Below are positions 28,165 through 37,109 of a stretch of DNA of 64,000 bases, piece by piece. The notes under the pieces were generated by a model. That model had not been told where the DNA came from, made no database searches, and was given only the letters and a program-made list of their open reading frames with translations. A program made the position numbers and the translations under genes. Location: contig NZ_SSMD01000001.1 of NCBI RefSeq assembly GCF_004799325.1, forward strand, positions 62,001 through 126,000, in the 5' to 3' direction. This DNA comes from Thalassobius vesicularis. GTDB lineage: Bacteria > Pseudomonadota > Alphaproteobacteria > Rhodobacterales > Rhodobacteraceae. Positions within the stretch are counted from its first letter, which is position 1. Each line of letters begins with the position of its first letter.

Positions 28165-28839
28165 TCAGAACCCCACGAAGCGCGCGGTTTCCCCCACCGT
28201 CCGGCGGTTTGATCGCACCTCGTTCGCCGCGAACTCGTCATCCGGCCAGCCCAAGGCCACGCAGGTCAGGATCACCTCGTCATCCGGTATCCCCGCGACC
28301 TCGCGCACCACCGGCGACTGCATGATCCCCTGCCCGTTGATCACAGCACCCAGCCCCCGCGCCCAGGCGGCCAGCACCAGCCCATAGGTCACGGCCCCCA
28401 GATCGAAATGCGCAATGGTGCCCTGATCCTCGATCATCCGGTCGAACGTCACCACGATCGAGACCGGCGCATCGAATTGCCGGAACCCGCGCATCACCCA
28501 GTCCTGACGCATCACCTTGTCGTCGCGGGCAATGCCCATCGCGGCGAACAGCTGCTTGGCGATCTCGACCTGCCGGTCCCGATGCACGCCGGTATAGGCG
28601 CCGTGATCGGGGATTTCCCGCTGTGGCGGCACCCCTGCCAGCATCCGTTCGGAATTTCCCCGCCGGACCTGTTCCAACGGTTCCCCCGTCAGCACGTGGA
28701 AATGCCAGGGTTGCGTGTTCATGGACGAGGGCGCGCGGTTCGCCAGCGCGATGATCTCCTCCAGCATCTCGCGCGGCACCGGGTCGGGCTTGTAGCCCCT
28801 GATGCTGCGCCGTTCGTTGATCGCCTTGTCCAGGTCCAT
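28165..28839 (-). CDS. Nitroreductase family protein
   Basis: A 224-residue FMN-dependent oxidoreductase. INERRSIRGYKPDPVP and RAPSSMNTQPWHF are the FMN-binding N-terminal segments, and VILTCVALGWPDDEF is the C-terminal signature. Start 28839 is preferred to 28899 since GGGAG lies seven bases upstream and the family begins near MDLDKAI. The natural substrate is not known; such enzymes reduce quinones, enones or nitroaromatics. Confidence 0.9.
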   Translation of the reverse strand: MDLDKAINERRSIRGYKPDPVPREMLEEIIALANRAPSSMNTQPWHFHVLTGEPLEQVRRGNSERMLAGVPPQREIPDHGAYTGVHRDRQVEIAKQLFAAMGIARDDKVMRQDWVMRGFRQFDAPVSIVVTFDRMIEDQGTIAHFDLGAVTYGLVLAAWARGLGAVINGQGIMQSPVVREVAGIPDDEVILTCVALGWPDDEFAANEVRSNRRTVGETARFVGF

Positions 28840-28923
28840 GCGGTGTCTCCCTCCCTTGTCCTTGCGGCTCAGGGTGGGATCAGCCAGCACATCGGTCAAG
28901 CACCCACGCGGGGCAACGCCACG

Positions 28924-29352
28924 TCACATCCCGTCGGCGCGCGCGCCCTGCATTTCGCGGAAATGTTCGTACATCATCACGTATTCGGCCGGGATGTCGC
29001 GGAATGACAGCACGCCCACGACCGTGCCGCCCTCGGTCACCGGCAGGTGCCGGAACGCATCGCCCAGCCGCTTTGCCAGCGCGTTCGAGACCGGCTCGTC
29101 CACGTCAACCGTCACGGGGTCGGCGGTCATCACCGCGCGCACCGGCGTGTCGTCCGAATGCAACCCCTGCGCCACGGCGCGGAACACGATGTCCCGCTCG
29201 GACAGGATACCGACAAGGCGGTCGCCCTCTGTCACCACGATGGCGCCAGCGCCATGTTCGGCCATCACCCGCGCGGCCGCGCGCAGGCTCGTGTCCGGGG
29301 TCACCGAATGCACCGGCCGACCGGCCAGGATCTTCCGCAATGTCGTGCTCAT
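28924..29352 (-). CDS. Protein with two CBS domains
   Basis: A 142-residue protein made of two CBS repeats: the first around TSLRAAARVMAEHGAGAIVV and VGILSERDIVF, the second around DEPVSNALAKRLGDAFRHLP and VGVLSFRDI. CBS pairs bind adenosine nucleotides or S-adenosylmethionine. ATG 29352 was chosen because GAGG stands correctly spaced; the GTG six bases earlier touches it. It is a stand-alone sensor with no attached domain; its partner is unknown. Confidence 0.88.
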   Translation of the reverse strand: MSTTLRKILAGRPVHSVTPDTSLRAAARVMAEHGAGAIVVTEGDRLVGILSERDIVFRAVAQGLHSDDTPVRAVMTADPVTVDVDEPVSNALAKRLGDAFRHLPVTEGGTVVGVLSFRDIPAEYVMMYEHFREMQGARADGM

Positions 29353-29501
29353 TTTCACCTCATCGACTCTCCGGCCGCGAGCTTAGCACCGCCAAACCCC
29401 AAGTCTCTGACCTGTATCATGCCGGGGGGCAGAACCCGCAGGGCGACAGGGGCGCGCGAGGGCTCGGGTGGGTCCGGGTGGGACGCCCGAGCGCGCCCCT
29501 T

Positions 29502-30104
29502 CTACCACATGGTCAACGCCGCCCGCGCTGCCCATTCCGCGTCATAGGTGTCACCGCCTTCGTCGCCATTCGACGCCTCGGCCAATATCTGGCCCATCGT
29601 CGGCAACCCGGCACTGTCATCGCGGTTCCACAACCCGGCCCGGATCGTGGCGCGGGCGCATTGGCTATAGATCTCCTCGATCCGGATCACGATCACCGTC
29701 GCCGGGTGCTTGCCCTGTTGCTCGAACCGCATCCGCAGCGCGTCGTCGGCGGTCAGCTTGGCCTGCCCGTTGACCCGCACCACGGTGTTTGATCCGGGCA
29801 CCATGAACATCAGCGCGATCCGTCCGTCCCGCACGATGTTGCGCAACGTGTCCAGCCGGTTGTTGCCGCGCCAGTCCGGCAGCGCCAGCGTCTGCTCGTC
29901 CAGTTCCAGCACCACGGGGCCGTCATCGCCGCGCGGGCTGCCGTCCACGCCTTCGGGGCCGACCGTGGACACCACGCAATAGCGCGACGCCATGATCCAG
30001 TCGCGGTACAGCGGCGTCAGCCGGTGCACCACCTTGCGAACCGAGGCCGCGCCGGGCGTGCCATACAGGGCCTCCAGCGCCTCGATCGTCTCAACGAACG
30101 GCAT
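29502..30104 (-). CDS. PPOX-class FMN-binding protein
   Basis: A 200-residue pyridoxamine-phosphate-oxidase-fold protein of the subgroup with a Leu/Ile-rich N-terminal helix (VETIEALEALYG). SRYCVVSTVGPEGVDGSPRG and LPDWRGNNRLDTLRNIVRDG are the typical FMN-side segments of this subfamily, whose substrates are unknown. It is not PdxH, since the PLP-binding pattern is absent. It overlaps the end of plsC by 14 bases and is the last gene of the ftsE-ftsX-plsC transcript. Confidence 0.82.
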   Translation of the reverse strand: MPFVETIEALEALYGTPGAASVRKVVHRLTPLYRDWIMASRYCVVSTVGPEGVDGSPRGDDGPVVLELDEQTLALPDWRGNNRLDTLRNIVRDGRIALMFMVPGSNTVVRVNGQAKLTADDALRMRFEQQGKHPATVIVIRIEEIYSQCARATIRAGLWNRDDSAGLPTMGQILAEASNGDEGGDTYDAEWAARAALTMW

Positions 30105-30831
30105 CGGGATCGAACCCCACTTCGCGCATCAGCGCGTCCGAGGCCGTCTCTACCTCGTCCTCCAGCCGTTCCAGGAATTGCGATTTGCTCAGGCCCTGCT
30201 CGATGCGCGGCAGGAACTCGATGATGGCCAGACCGGGCTTGCGGTAGAACCCGTTGCGCGGCCAGAACACACCGACATTGGTGGCCACCGGCACGCAATC
30301 CTGTTGCAGCTGCCCGTACAGCACCGCCGTGCCCACCTTGAACGGCGCCTTGACGCCCGCGGCCACACGGGTGCCCTGCGGATAAATCACCAGCTGCCCC
30401 GGTTGGGCCGTGCCCTTTTTCACGTCCTCGACCATCTTGTAGATCGCGGCACCCTTTTTGCCGCGATTGACCGGGACACAACCGATCCGCAGCCCGTAAA
30501 CGCCGATGATCGGGGTCCACAGCAGCTCGCGCTTCATGATGAACTTGGCCGAGGGCAGCGCGGCAAAGATCATCAGGATGTCAAAGAACGACTGGTGCTT
30601 GGCCGCGACCATCACCTCGTCCTGAGGCGGGGTGCCGCGCACCTCGGTGCGGATGCCGACCATCCAGCCGGCCATCCAGATCACGCCCCGACAATAGCTG
30701 CGGCAAACCCAGCGCGCGCCCTTGCGGCTGACCAGCGCCAGCGGGAAACACCCGATGCCGATCACGGCCATCCAGCCGTAGACGCACATCATGAACACGA
30801 ACGATTGCAGCCATCGCAATGCATAGGCCAT
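30091..30831 (-). CDS. plsC: 1-Acyl-sn-glycerol-3-phosphate acyltransferase
   Basis: A 246-residue membrane acyltransferase that makes phosphatidic acid. A hydrophobic N-terminal segment (about residues 5-30) precedes the catalytic HxxxxD motif in AKHQSFFDIL. The second motif reads YPQGTR in place of the commoner PEGTR. Its ATG overlaps the ftsX stop codon (TGATG), so translation is coupled, and the longer frame to 30927 is rejected. The link to the division genes is conserved in this group as far as I recall. Confidence 0.9.
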   Translation of the reverse strand: MAYALRWLQSFVFMMCVYGWMAVIGIGCFPLALVSRKGARWVCRSYCRGVIWMAGWMVGIRTEVRGTPPQDEVMVAAKHQSFFDILMIFAALPSAKFIMKRELLWTPIIGVYGLRIGCVPVNRGKKGAAIYKMVEDVKKGTAQPGQLVIYPQGTRVAAGVKAPFKVGTAVLYGQLQQDCVPVATNVGVFWPRNGFYRKPGLAIIEFLPRIEQGLSKSQFLERLEDEVETASDALMREVGFDPDAVR

Positions 30832-31733
30832 CAGGGCAACTCCCTCAGGGTCTTGCGCGCGGCGGCGCGTGTGGCGATGAACGCCACGGCACCCGCCAGC
30901 AGCGGAATGAACAAAGGCACCAGCCAATGGGCCCCTTGAAAGCCCAGCCCGGTCAGAAAGCCCGCAGTATCCTGCGCGGCGGGCAAAACCGCAACGGCCC
31001 CCATGCCCAGTGCGGTGCCCAGCGCGGCGCCGCTCAGCCCGCGCAGGGTAAAGCGCCGCACGAACGCCTGCGCGATATAGCCATCCGTCGCGCCCACCAG
31101 CCGCAGCACGGCGATGACGCGGGCATTCGCCGCCAGCGCGGCATTCGCGGCCAGCGTGATCATCGCCGCCAGCGCACCGCCGATCAGCGCGATCGACAGC
31201 CAGCCCAGCGCCCGCAGACGCCCGGCCGCCCGGATCAGCGGCTTGCGCCAGCGCGTATGGTCGTCCAGCACCGCGCCCGGCACCTCGGCCTGCAAGCGCA
31301 GCCGCAGCCCGGCGGCGTCATAGCCTGTGCTGTCCTCGGAAATCTCGATCAGTTGCGGGATCGGCAACCCCTCCAGCGGCAGGTCGGGGCCGAACCACGG
31401 CTCCAGCAGGGCGCGCTGTTCGTCGGCGCTCAGCGCGCGGGCGCTGGCCACGCCGGGCGTCGTCTGCAGCACCTTCAGCGCGGCCTGTGTCTGGGTCTGG
31501 ATCTGGTCCCCCGGCGCCGAGATCCGCAGGGTCGAGCTGCGCGCCAGCTCCTGCCCCCAGCGATCCGCCAGCCGCCCCGTCGCCAGCGACAGCGCCAGCG
31601 CGAACACCGCCAGAAACGCCATCGCCGCGGCGCTGAACGTGGTCAGGTTCGCCGTGAACCCGGACGGAGGCACCGCCCGGTCCGCCTGCGCGTCCCCCAC
31701 AACAAACCCCGCGATCCGGCTCAGCGCGCTCAT
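30831..31733 (-). CDS. ftsX: Cell division protein FtsX
   Basis: A 300-residue ABC permease-like protein with four membrane segments (about residues 27-47, 175-200, 220-245 and 270-290) and a periplasmic loop between the first two. With FtsE it controls septal peptidoglycan hydrolases. The N-terminus is short (SALSRIAGFVVGDAQADRA). It overlaps ftsE by four bases, as expected for the pair. Confidence 0.93.
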   Translation of the reverse strand: MSALSRIAGFVVGDAQADRAVPPSGFTANLTTFSAAAMAFLAVFALALSLATGRLADRWGQELARSSTLRISAPGDQIQTQTQAALKVLQTTPGVASARALSADEQRALLEPWFGPDLPLEGLPIPQLIEISEDSTGYDAAGLRLRLQAEVPGAVLDDHTRWRKPLIRAAGRLRALGWLSIALIGGALAAMITLAANAALAANARVIAVLRLVGATDGYIAQAFVRRFTLRGLSGAALGTALGMGAVAVLPAAQDTAGFLTGLGFQGAHWLVPLFIPLLAGAVAFIATRAAARKTLRELP

Positions 31734-32407
31734 AGGTCCGCCCCCGCCAGTTGCAGCCGCCGGTTGGCGATGCGCAAGACGCGCGCCTGCACCTGGTTCT
31801 TGGCCGCGCGGATCAGGTTCAAATCGTGCGTCGCCACCATGATCGTCTTGCCCATCCGGTTCAGCTCGACCAGCAATTGCAGCAGGCGTTGCGACATTTC
31901 CCAGTCGATGTTGCCCGTCGGTTCATCCGCCAGGATCACGTCGGGCGACATGATGACCGCCCGCGCCAGCGCCGCGCGTTGGCGTTCACCCCCCGACAAC
32001 TCGGGCGGCAGGGCCTCGGCCCGGTGGGACAGGCCCACCCATTTCAGCAACTCGCGCAGGTTCGACAGCTCTTGCAGGGTGTCCTGCCCGGCCACGGTCA
32101 GCGGCAGGGCGACATTCTCGGTCACGCTCAGATGGTCCAGGAACTGGCAATCCTGATGCACCACCCCGATCCGGCGGCGGGTCATGGCGATGTCATCGCG
32201 GCTCATGCCGCGCACATCCGCCCCGAACAGCCGCGCCTGCCCCGAGGTCGGCACCAGCGCGCCATAGCACAACTTCAGGAACGTGGTCTTGCCCGCGCCC
32301 GACGGGCCGGTCAGGAAATGGAACGACCCCGGCGACAGCTTGAGCGAGATCTCACTCAGCAATTCGCCCCCGCCATAGCTATAGGCCACCTTGTCCAGCT
32401 CGATCAC
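31730..32407 (-). CDS. ftsE: Cell division ATP-binding protein FtsE
   Basis: A 225-residue ABC ATPase. Walker A is GPSGAGKTT, the signature LSGGERQRAALARA, Walker B VILADEPTGN, and THDLNLI holds the switch histidine. A GTG at 32407 is chosen as start: the family begins (V/M)IELDKVAYSY and GGGGAA is seven bases upstream. The longer frame to 32653 would extend into the divergent promoter. It energises FtsX for septal wall hydrolysis. Confidence 0.93.
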   Translation of the reverse strand: MIELDKVAYSYGGGELLSEISLKLSPGSFHFLTGPSGAGKTTFLKLCYGALVPTSGQARLFGADVRGMSRDDIAMTRRRIGVVHQDCQFLDHLSVTENVALPLTVAGQDTLQELSNLRELLKWVGLSHRAEALPPELSGGERQRAALARAVIMSPDVILADEPTGNIDWEMSQRLLQLLVELNRMGKTIMVATHDLNLIRAAKNQVQARVLRIANRRLQLAGADL

Positions 32408-32564
32408 GGAACGCTTCCCCTGTTGATGCCCTGTTCTGCAACAGGAAGGCCACAGTTGCAATCGCTCAGGCTTATGATTGCTTTGCACTTTTCCGCTAAC
32501 AGCGTACACCCTATAGTGACGCGGCACCGCAAGGTGCGGCACGAAACGGTTCCAAGGGGTCAGG

Positions 32565-33422
32565 ATGCGGCTGATTTGCCCGAATTGCGGCGCACAGTAT
32601 GAAGTTCCCGACGGGGTGATCCCCGAACAGGGCCGTGATGTGCAATGTTCCAACTGCGGGAATACGTGGTTCCAGCTGCACCCCGATCAGGACCGCGACC
32701 TGACCGAGGAACTGGCCGAAGAACAGGGCCAGCACCTCGAAGACCCCGCCGAATTCGACACCCCCGAAGAGGACGAGGCGCCAGCCCCCGCGCCGGCACC
32801 AGCACCCGCGCCGGAACCCGCTCCCGCCCCCTCCCGGCGTGAACTGGACCCCGCCATCGCCGAACTGCTGCGCGAAGAGGCCGAGCTGGAATCCCGCCGC
32901 CGCGCCGCCGATACGGGCGGTCTGGAAACCCAACCCGAACTTGGCCTGGACGAACCCGCCCCCGACGAAGCCGCCCGCCGCGCGCTCGAGGCGCGCCGCC
33001 GCATGGCCAGCCGCACCGGCCAGCCCGAGCCGCAGCCCGAACCGGACCCCGAGCCCGAAGAAGAAGACGAACCCACCGGCTCGCGCCGCGAGTTGCTGCC
33101 CGACATCGAGGAAATCAACTCCTCGCTGAACGCCGAAGGCCGCCGCCCCGCCCGCGCCAGCGACCACGCCCCCACCGGCACCCCGCTGCCACCCGCCGCC
33201 CCCAGCGGCTTCCGCCGCGGGTTCTCTCTGGCGCTGCTGGTCACGGTGCTGGCCTGGTCGACCTACGCCTTCGCGCCCCAGATCAGCGCCAAGGTCCCCC
33301 AGCTCTCCTCCCCGCTGCAAGGCTACGTGCAATCGGTGGACAAGGGCCGCGTCTGGCTGGATCACCAGATCAAGGCGCTGCTGGTGAAACTGGACGCCAT
33401 GGCCGCCGCCTCCGAGAAATGA
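32565..33422 (+). CDS. MJ0042-type zinc-ribbon membrane protein
   Basis: A 285-residue protein. The first 37 residues are a zinc ribbon with CPNCGAQYEVP and VQCSNCGNTWFQ (two CxxC pairs). A long acidic, proline- and alanine-rich middle part (about residues 42-205) is likely unfolded. One membrane segment lies near residues 217-236, followed by a 50-residue tail. The family (MJ0042 finger) is common in proteobacteria and often fused to a membrane anchor. Function is unknown. It diverges from ftsE, 157 bp away, and ends before a large inverted repeat. Confidence 0.85.
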   Translation: MRLICPNCGAQYEVPDGVIPEQGRDVQCSNCGNTWFQLHPDQDRDLTEELAEEQGQHLEDPAEFDTPEEDEAPAPAPAPAPAPEPAPAPSRRELDPAIAELLREEAELESRRRAADTGGLETQPELGLDEPAPDEAARRALEARRRMASRTGQPEPQPEPDPEPEEEDEPTGSRRELLPDIEEINSSLNAEGRRPARASDHAPTGTPLPPAAPSGFRRGFSLALLVTVLAWSTYAFAPQISAKVPQLSSPLQGYVQSVDKGRVWLDHQIKALLVKLDAMAAASEK

Positions 33423-33451
33423 TCCGGCACGCGCGTGGCGCCGTGCGGACA

Positions 33452-33554
33452 TGAGTATTTAGATCAGAAAGAAGCCAGCGGCTTGGCGCCTGAAGCCTCG
33501 CCGCGCGCCCTATCAAGGCGCTGACTTTGTGTTTCTTTCTGATGCAAATACTCA
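33452..33554. repeat. Inverted pair of intergenic repeats, family A
   Basis: TGAGTATTTAGATCAGAAAG (33452-33471, continuing AA) and, 60 bases later, TTCTTTCTGATGCAAATA with CTCA (33533-33554) are reverse complements with two or three mismatches. Transcribed from either side they would form a long stem. The pair sits between two convergent genes, 30 bases after the zinc-ribbon gene and 38 before the end of rlmJ, and could act as a two-way terminator. Single copies lie at 41138 and 51931. Confidence 0.8.
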
Positions 33555-33591
33555 AATTCCGCCGCCAGACACAGGCGACCGGCTGCAGATG

Positions 33592-34377
33592 TCAGAGCGC
33601 CGCGAACACCCTGTCCAGGCGGGCGGCCTCGTCTTCCAGACCCCAGGGGGCGTTCACCACGAACATGCCCGAGCCGACCATCCGGTGCCCTTCGCGCGCG
33701 GGGGGGAAGCGGACCTCGTGGCGCAGGGTCTTGGGCAGGGAGAGCGCCTCGAGCGTGGCCAGCATATGGGTGTGGCGGTCATCCGTCAGGATCGGGTACC
33801 ACAGCGCGATCACGCCGACGTTCCATTTGCGGTGGATCTGGCCGATCGCCTTGGGGATCGCCTCGTACTCGTCCTTTACCTCGTAGGACGGGTCGATCAG
33901 CAGCAGGCCGCGGCGCGGTTGCGGCGGGCACAGCGACTGTGCCATCGTAAGGCCGTCTTTTTTGACGACATAGGCGTCGTAGGGCGACATCACGTAGTCC
34001 AGTGCCGCGTGTTCCTGGGGGTGCAGCTCGGCCAGGTGCATCTTGTCCTGCGGGCGCAGGCTTTCGGCTGCCAGCAGGGGCGAGCCGGGATAGGCGCGTT
34101 TGCCATGCGCATCGCGCACCCGTTCCAGCGCCTGCAGATAGGGGTGATCGGCTGGCAGCAGCCCGCGCGCCTTGATCAGGTCAATGCCGACGGCGGCCTC
34201 TCCGGTTTTCACGGCTTCGGGGGCGTCCAGTTGGTACAGGCCCCGTCCTGAATGCGTTTCCAGATAGCTGAGCGGTTTGTCCTTTTGGGTCAGGTAGCCC
34301 AGCATGGTGCACAGCAGCGCGTGTTTCTGCACGTCCGCCAGATTTCCTGCGTGATAGATGTGCTGATAGGACAGCAT
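33592..34377 (-). CDS. rlmJ: 23S rRNA (adenine-2030-N6)-methyltransferase
   Basis: A 261-residue SAM-dependent methyltransferase. MLSYQHIYHAGNLADVQKH is the RlmJ signature, ETHSGRG lies in the SAM fold, and LLIDPSYEVKDEY contains the D-P-P/S-Y catalytic motif, here DPSY, used to methylate exocyclic amines. Start 34377 was chosen because AAAGG lies eight bases upstream and family members begin MLSYQH. It acts on A2030 in 23S rRNA. It is a single gene divergent from mreB. Confidence 0.92.
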   Translation of the reverse strand: MLSYQHIYHAGNLADVQKHALLCTMLGYLTQKDKPLSYLETHSGRGLYQLDAPEAVKTGEAAVGIDLIKARGLLPADHPYLQALERVRDAHGKRAYPGSPLLAAESLRPQDKMHLAELHPQEHAALDYVMSPYDAYVVKKDGLTMAQSLCPPQPRRGLLLIDPSYEVKDEYEAIPKAIGQIHRKWNVGVIALWYPILTDDRHTHMLATLEALSLPKTLRHEVRFPPAREGHRMVGSGMFVVNAPWGLEDEAARLDRVFAAL

Positions 34378-34486
34378 CGCCCCGCCTTTCGTTATTTTCC
34401 CTGCTGATAGACCGACCCACCCCTGTGATGCAATCGCGCAGCCGTTCGGCACGGCATCGACGGGTGGCGAAATCGCGCTGATTTGA

Positions 34487-35638
<1,152 letters not shown>

Positions 35639-35668
35639 GGCGCCCACCTTTTCCTGTAAGGGGGACGA

Positions 35669-36577
35669 TTGGCCAAGGATCGGAACCAGTCAGAGGATTT
35701 CATCGCCCCGCTAAAGCGTTTGCTGACGGGGGTGGTCATCCTGTGCCTGATCGGCATCTTCATCGTCTGGCGCATCGACAGCCCGCGCGTGGAACGCTTC
35801 CGCGCCAAGGTGATCGACACCGTCGTGCCCTCGTTCGACTGGGCGATGGCGCCCGTGACCGGTGCGGTCCACCTGGCGCGTGATTTCCAGTCCTACCGCC
35901 GCATCGTCGAACAGAACGCCGAGCTGCGCCGCGAGTTGCAACAGATGAAAGCCTGGAAAGAGGCCGCCCTCCAGCTGGAGCAGGAAAACGCCCGCCTGCT
36001 GGATCTGAACAACGTCCGGCTGGACCCGCGCCTGACCTATGTCACCGGCGTGGTGATGGCCGACAGCGGCTCGCCGTTCCGGCAATCGGTGCTGCTGAAC
36101 GTGGGCCAGCGCGACGGGATCCTGGACGGCTGGGCCACGATGGACGGCATCGGGCTGGTCGGGCGCATCTCGGGCGTGGGCAAGGGCACCAGCCGGGTGA
36201 TCCTGCTGACCGACACGTCCTCGCGCATTCCGGCGACGATCCAGCCCTCGGGGCAGACCGCGATCGTGATGGGCGACAACACGCTGGCCCCGCTGCTGGC
36301 CTTTCTGGAAAACCCCGACGCGGTGCGCCCCGGTGACCGGGTCGTGTCCTCGGGCGATGGCGGGGTGTTCCCCTCGGGCCTGCTGATTGGCCAGGTCGCC
36401 GAAGACCCCGGCGGCCGCCTGCGCGTGCGCCTGTCCGCCGATTACGAGCGTCTGGAATTCCTGCGCGTGCTGCGCAACCCCGGCACCGAGGTCATCACAG
36501 ATCATGGCGCGCTGATCGCCCCTGTCACCGGGGTCGCGCTGCCGCCTGAAACCGCTGGCGGGGCCGGAAATGACTGA
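35669..36577 (+). CDS. mreC: Rod shape-determining protein MreC
   Basis: A 302-residue protein with a cytoplasmic N-terminus, one membrane segment (about residues 12-32), a coiled coil (around residues 75-112, ELRRELQQMKAWKEAAL) and a periplasmic beta domain with VVSSGDGGVFPSGLLIG. The start is a TTG with AAGGGGG four bases upstream; no ATG fits, and the family N-terminus AKDRNQSEDFIAP follows at once. It links MreB to the PBP2-RodA synthase. It overlaps mreD by eight bases. Confidence 0.94.
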   Translation: MAKDRNQSEDFIAPLKRLLTGVVILCLIGIFIVWRIDSPRVERFRAKVIDTVVPSFDWAMAPVTGAVHLARDFQSYRRIVEQNAELRRELQQMKAWKEAALQLEQENARLLDLNNVRLDPRLTYVTGVVMADSGSPFRQSVLLNVGQRDGILDGWATMDGIGLVGRISGVGKGTSRVILLTDTSSRIPATIQPSGQTAIVMGDNTLAPLLAFLENPDAVRPGDRVVSSGDGGVFPSGLLIGQVAEDPGGRLRVRLSADYERLEFLRVLRNPGTEVITDHGALIAPVTGVALPPETAGGAGND

Positions 36578-37109
36578 GAACGCCTCGCTTCAGCTGTGGA
36601 TCATGCGGGCGGGCTACCTGTCGCTTGGCCTGATGATCATCTTCTTCCAGCTGCTGCCGCTGCAGACGCTGCCCAGCAGTTTTGCCGGGCCCGACCTGAT
36701 CGTCGCCTTCACCTTTGCCTGGGCGGTGCGGCGGCCCGATCACGTGCCGGCGCTGTCCATCGCCGTGCTGATGCTGACCGCCGACATGCTGTTCCAGCGC
36801 CCACCCGGTCTGGCCGCCGCGCTGACGGTGCTGGCCACCCAGGCCCTGAAACGCCGCGCGGCCGGGTTGCGCGACCAGACCTTTGCGGTGGAATGGCTGA
36901 CCGTCGGCGTGACCGTCATCGTGCTGATGCTCAGCGCGCGGCTGGTGCTGTCGGTCCTGCTGATCCCGCAGGCTCCGCTGGGGCTGACGCTGATGCAGAC
37001 GGTGATGACCGTGATCGCCTACCCGCCCGCCGCCGCGATCACCGCCTTCGTCTTCGGCGTGCAGAAACAGCAGCCCGGTGACGCCGACGCGATCGGAGGC
37101 CGGACATGA
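36570..37109 (+). CDS. mreD: Rod shape-determining protein MreD
   Basis: A 179-residue membrane protein with five to six hydrophobic segments. LPLQTLPSSFAGPDLIVAF is a good family marker in Rhodobacterales. It stabilises the MreBCD assembly. Its ATG lies inside the end of mreC (eight-base overlap) and its stop overlaps the mrdA start by four bases (ATGA), so the three genes are translationally coupled. Confidence 0.9.
   Translation: MTENASLQLWIMRAGYLSLGLMIIFFQLLPLQTLPSSFAGPDLIVAFTFAWAVRRPDHVPALSIAVLMLTADMLFQRPPGLAAALTVLATQALKRRAAGLRDQTFAVEWLTVGVTVIVLMLSARLVLSVLLIPQAPLGLTLMQTVMTVIAYPPAAAITAFVFGVQKQQPGDADAIGGRT

Noticed and set aside
28336-28345. TTGATCACAG inside the nitroreductase gene as a third TCA-type operator
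   Set aside because: It has no paired partner at 21 bp, lies inside a coding region and differs at the first bases.
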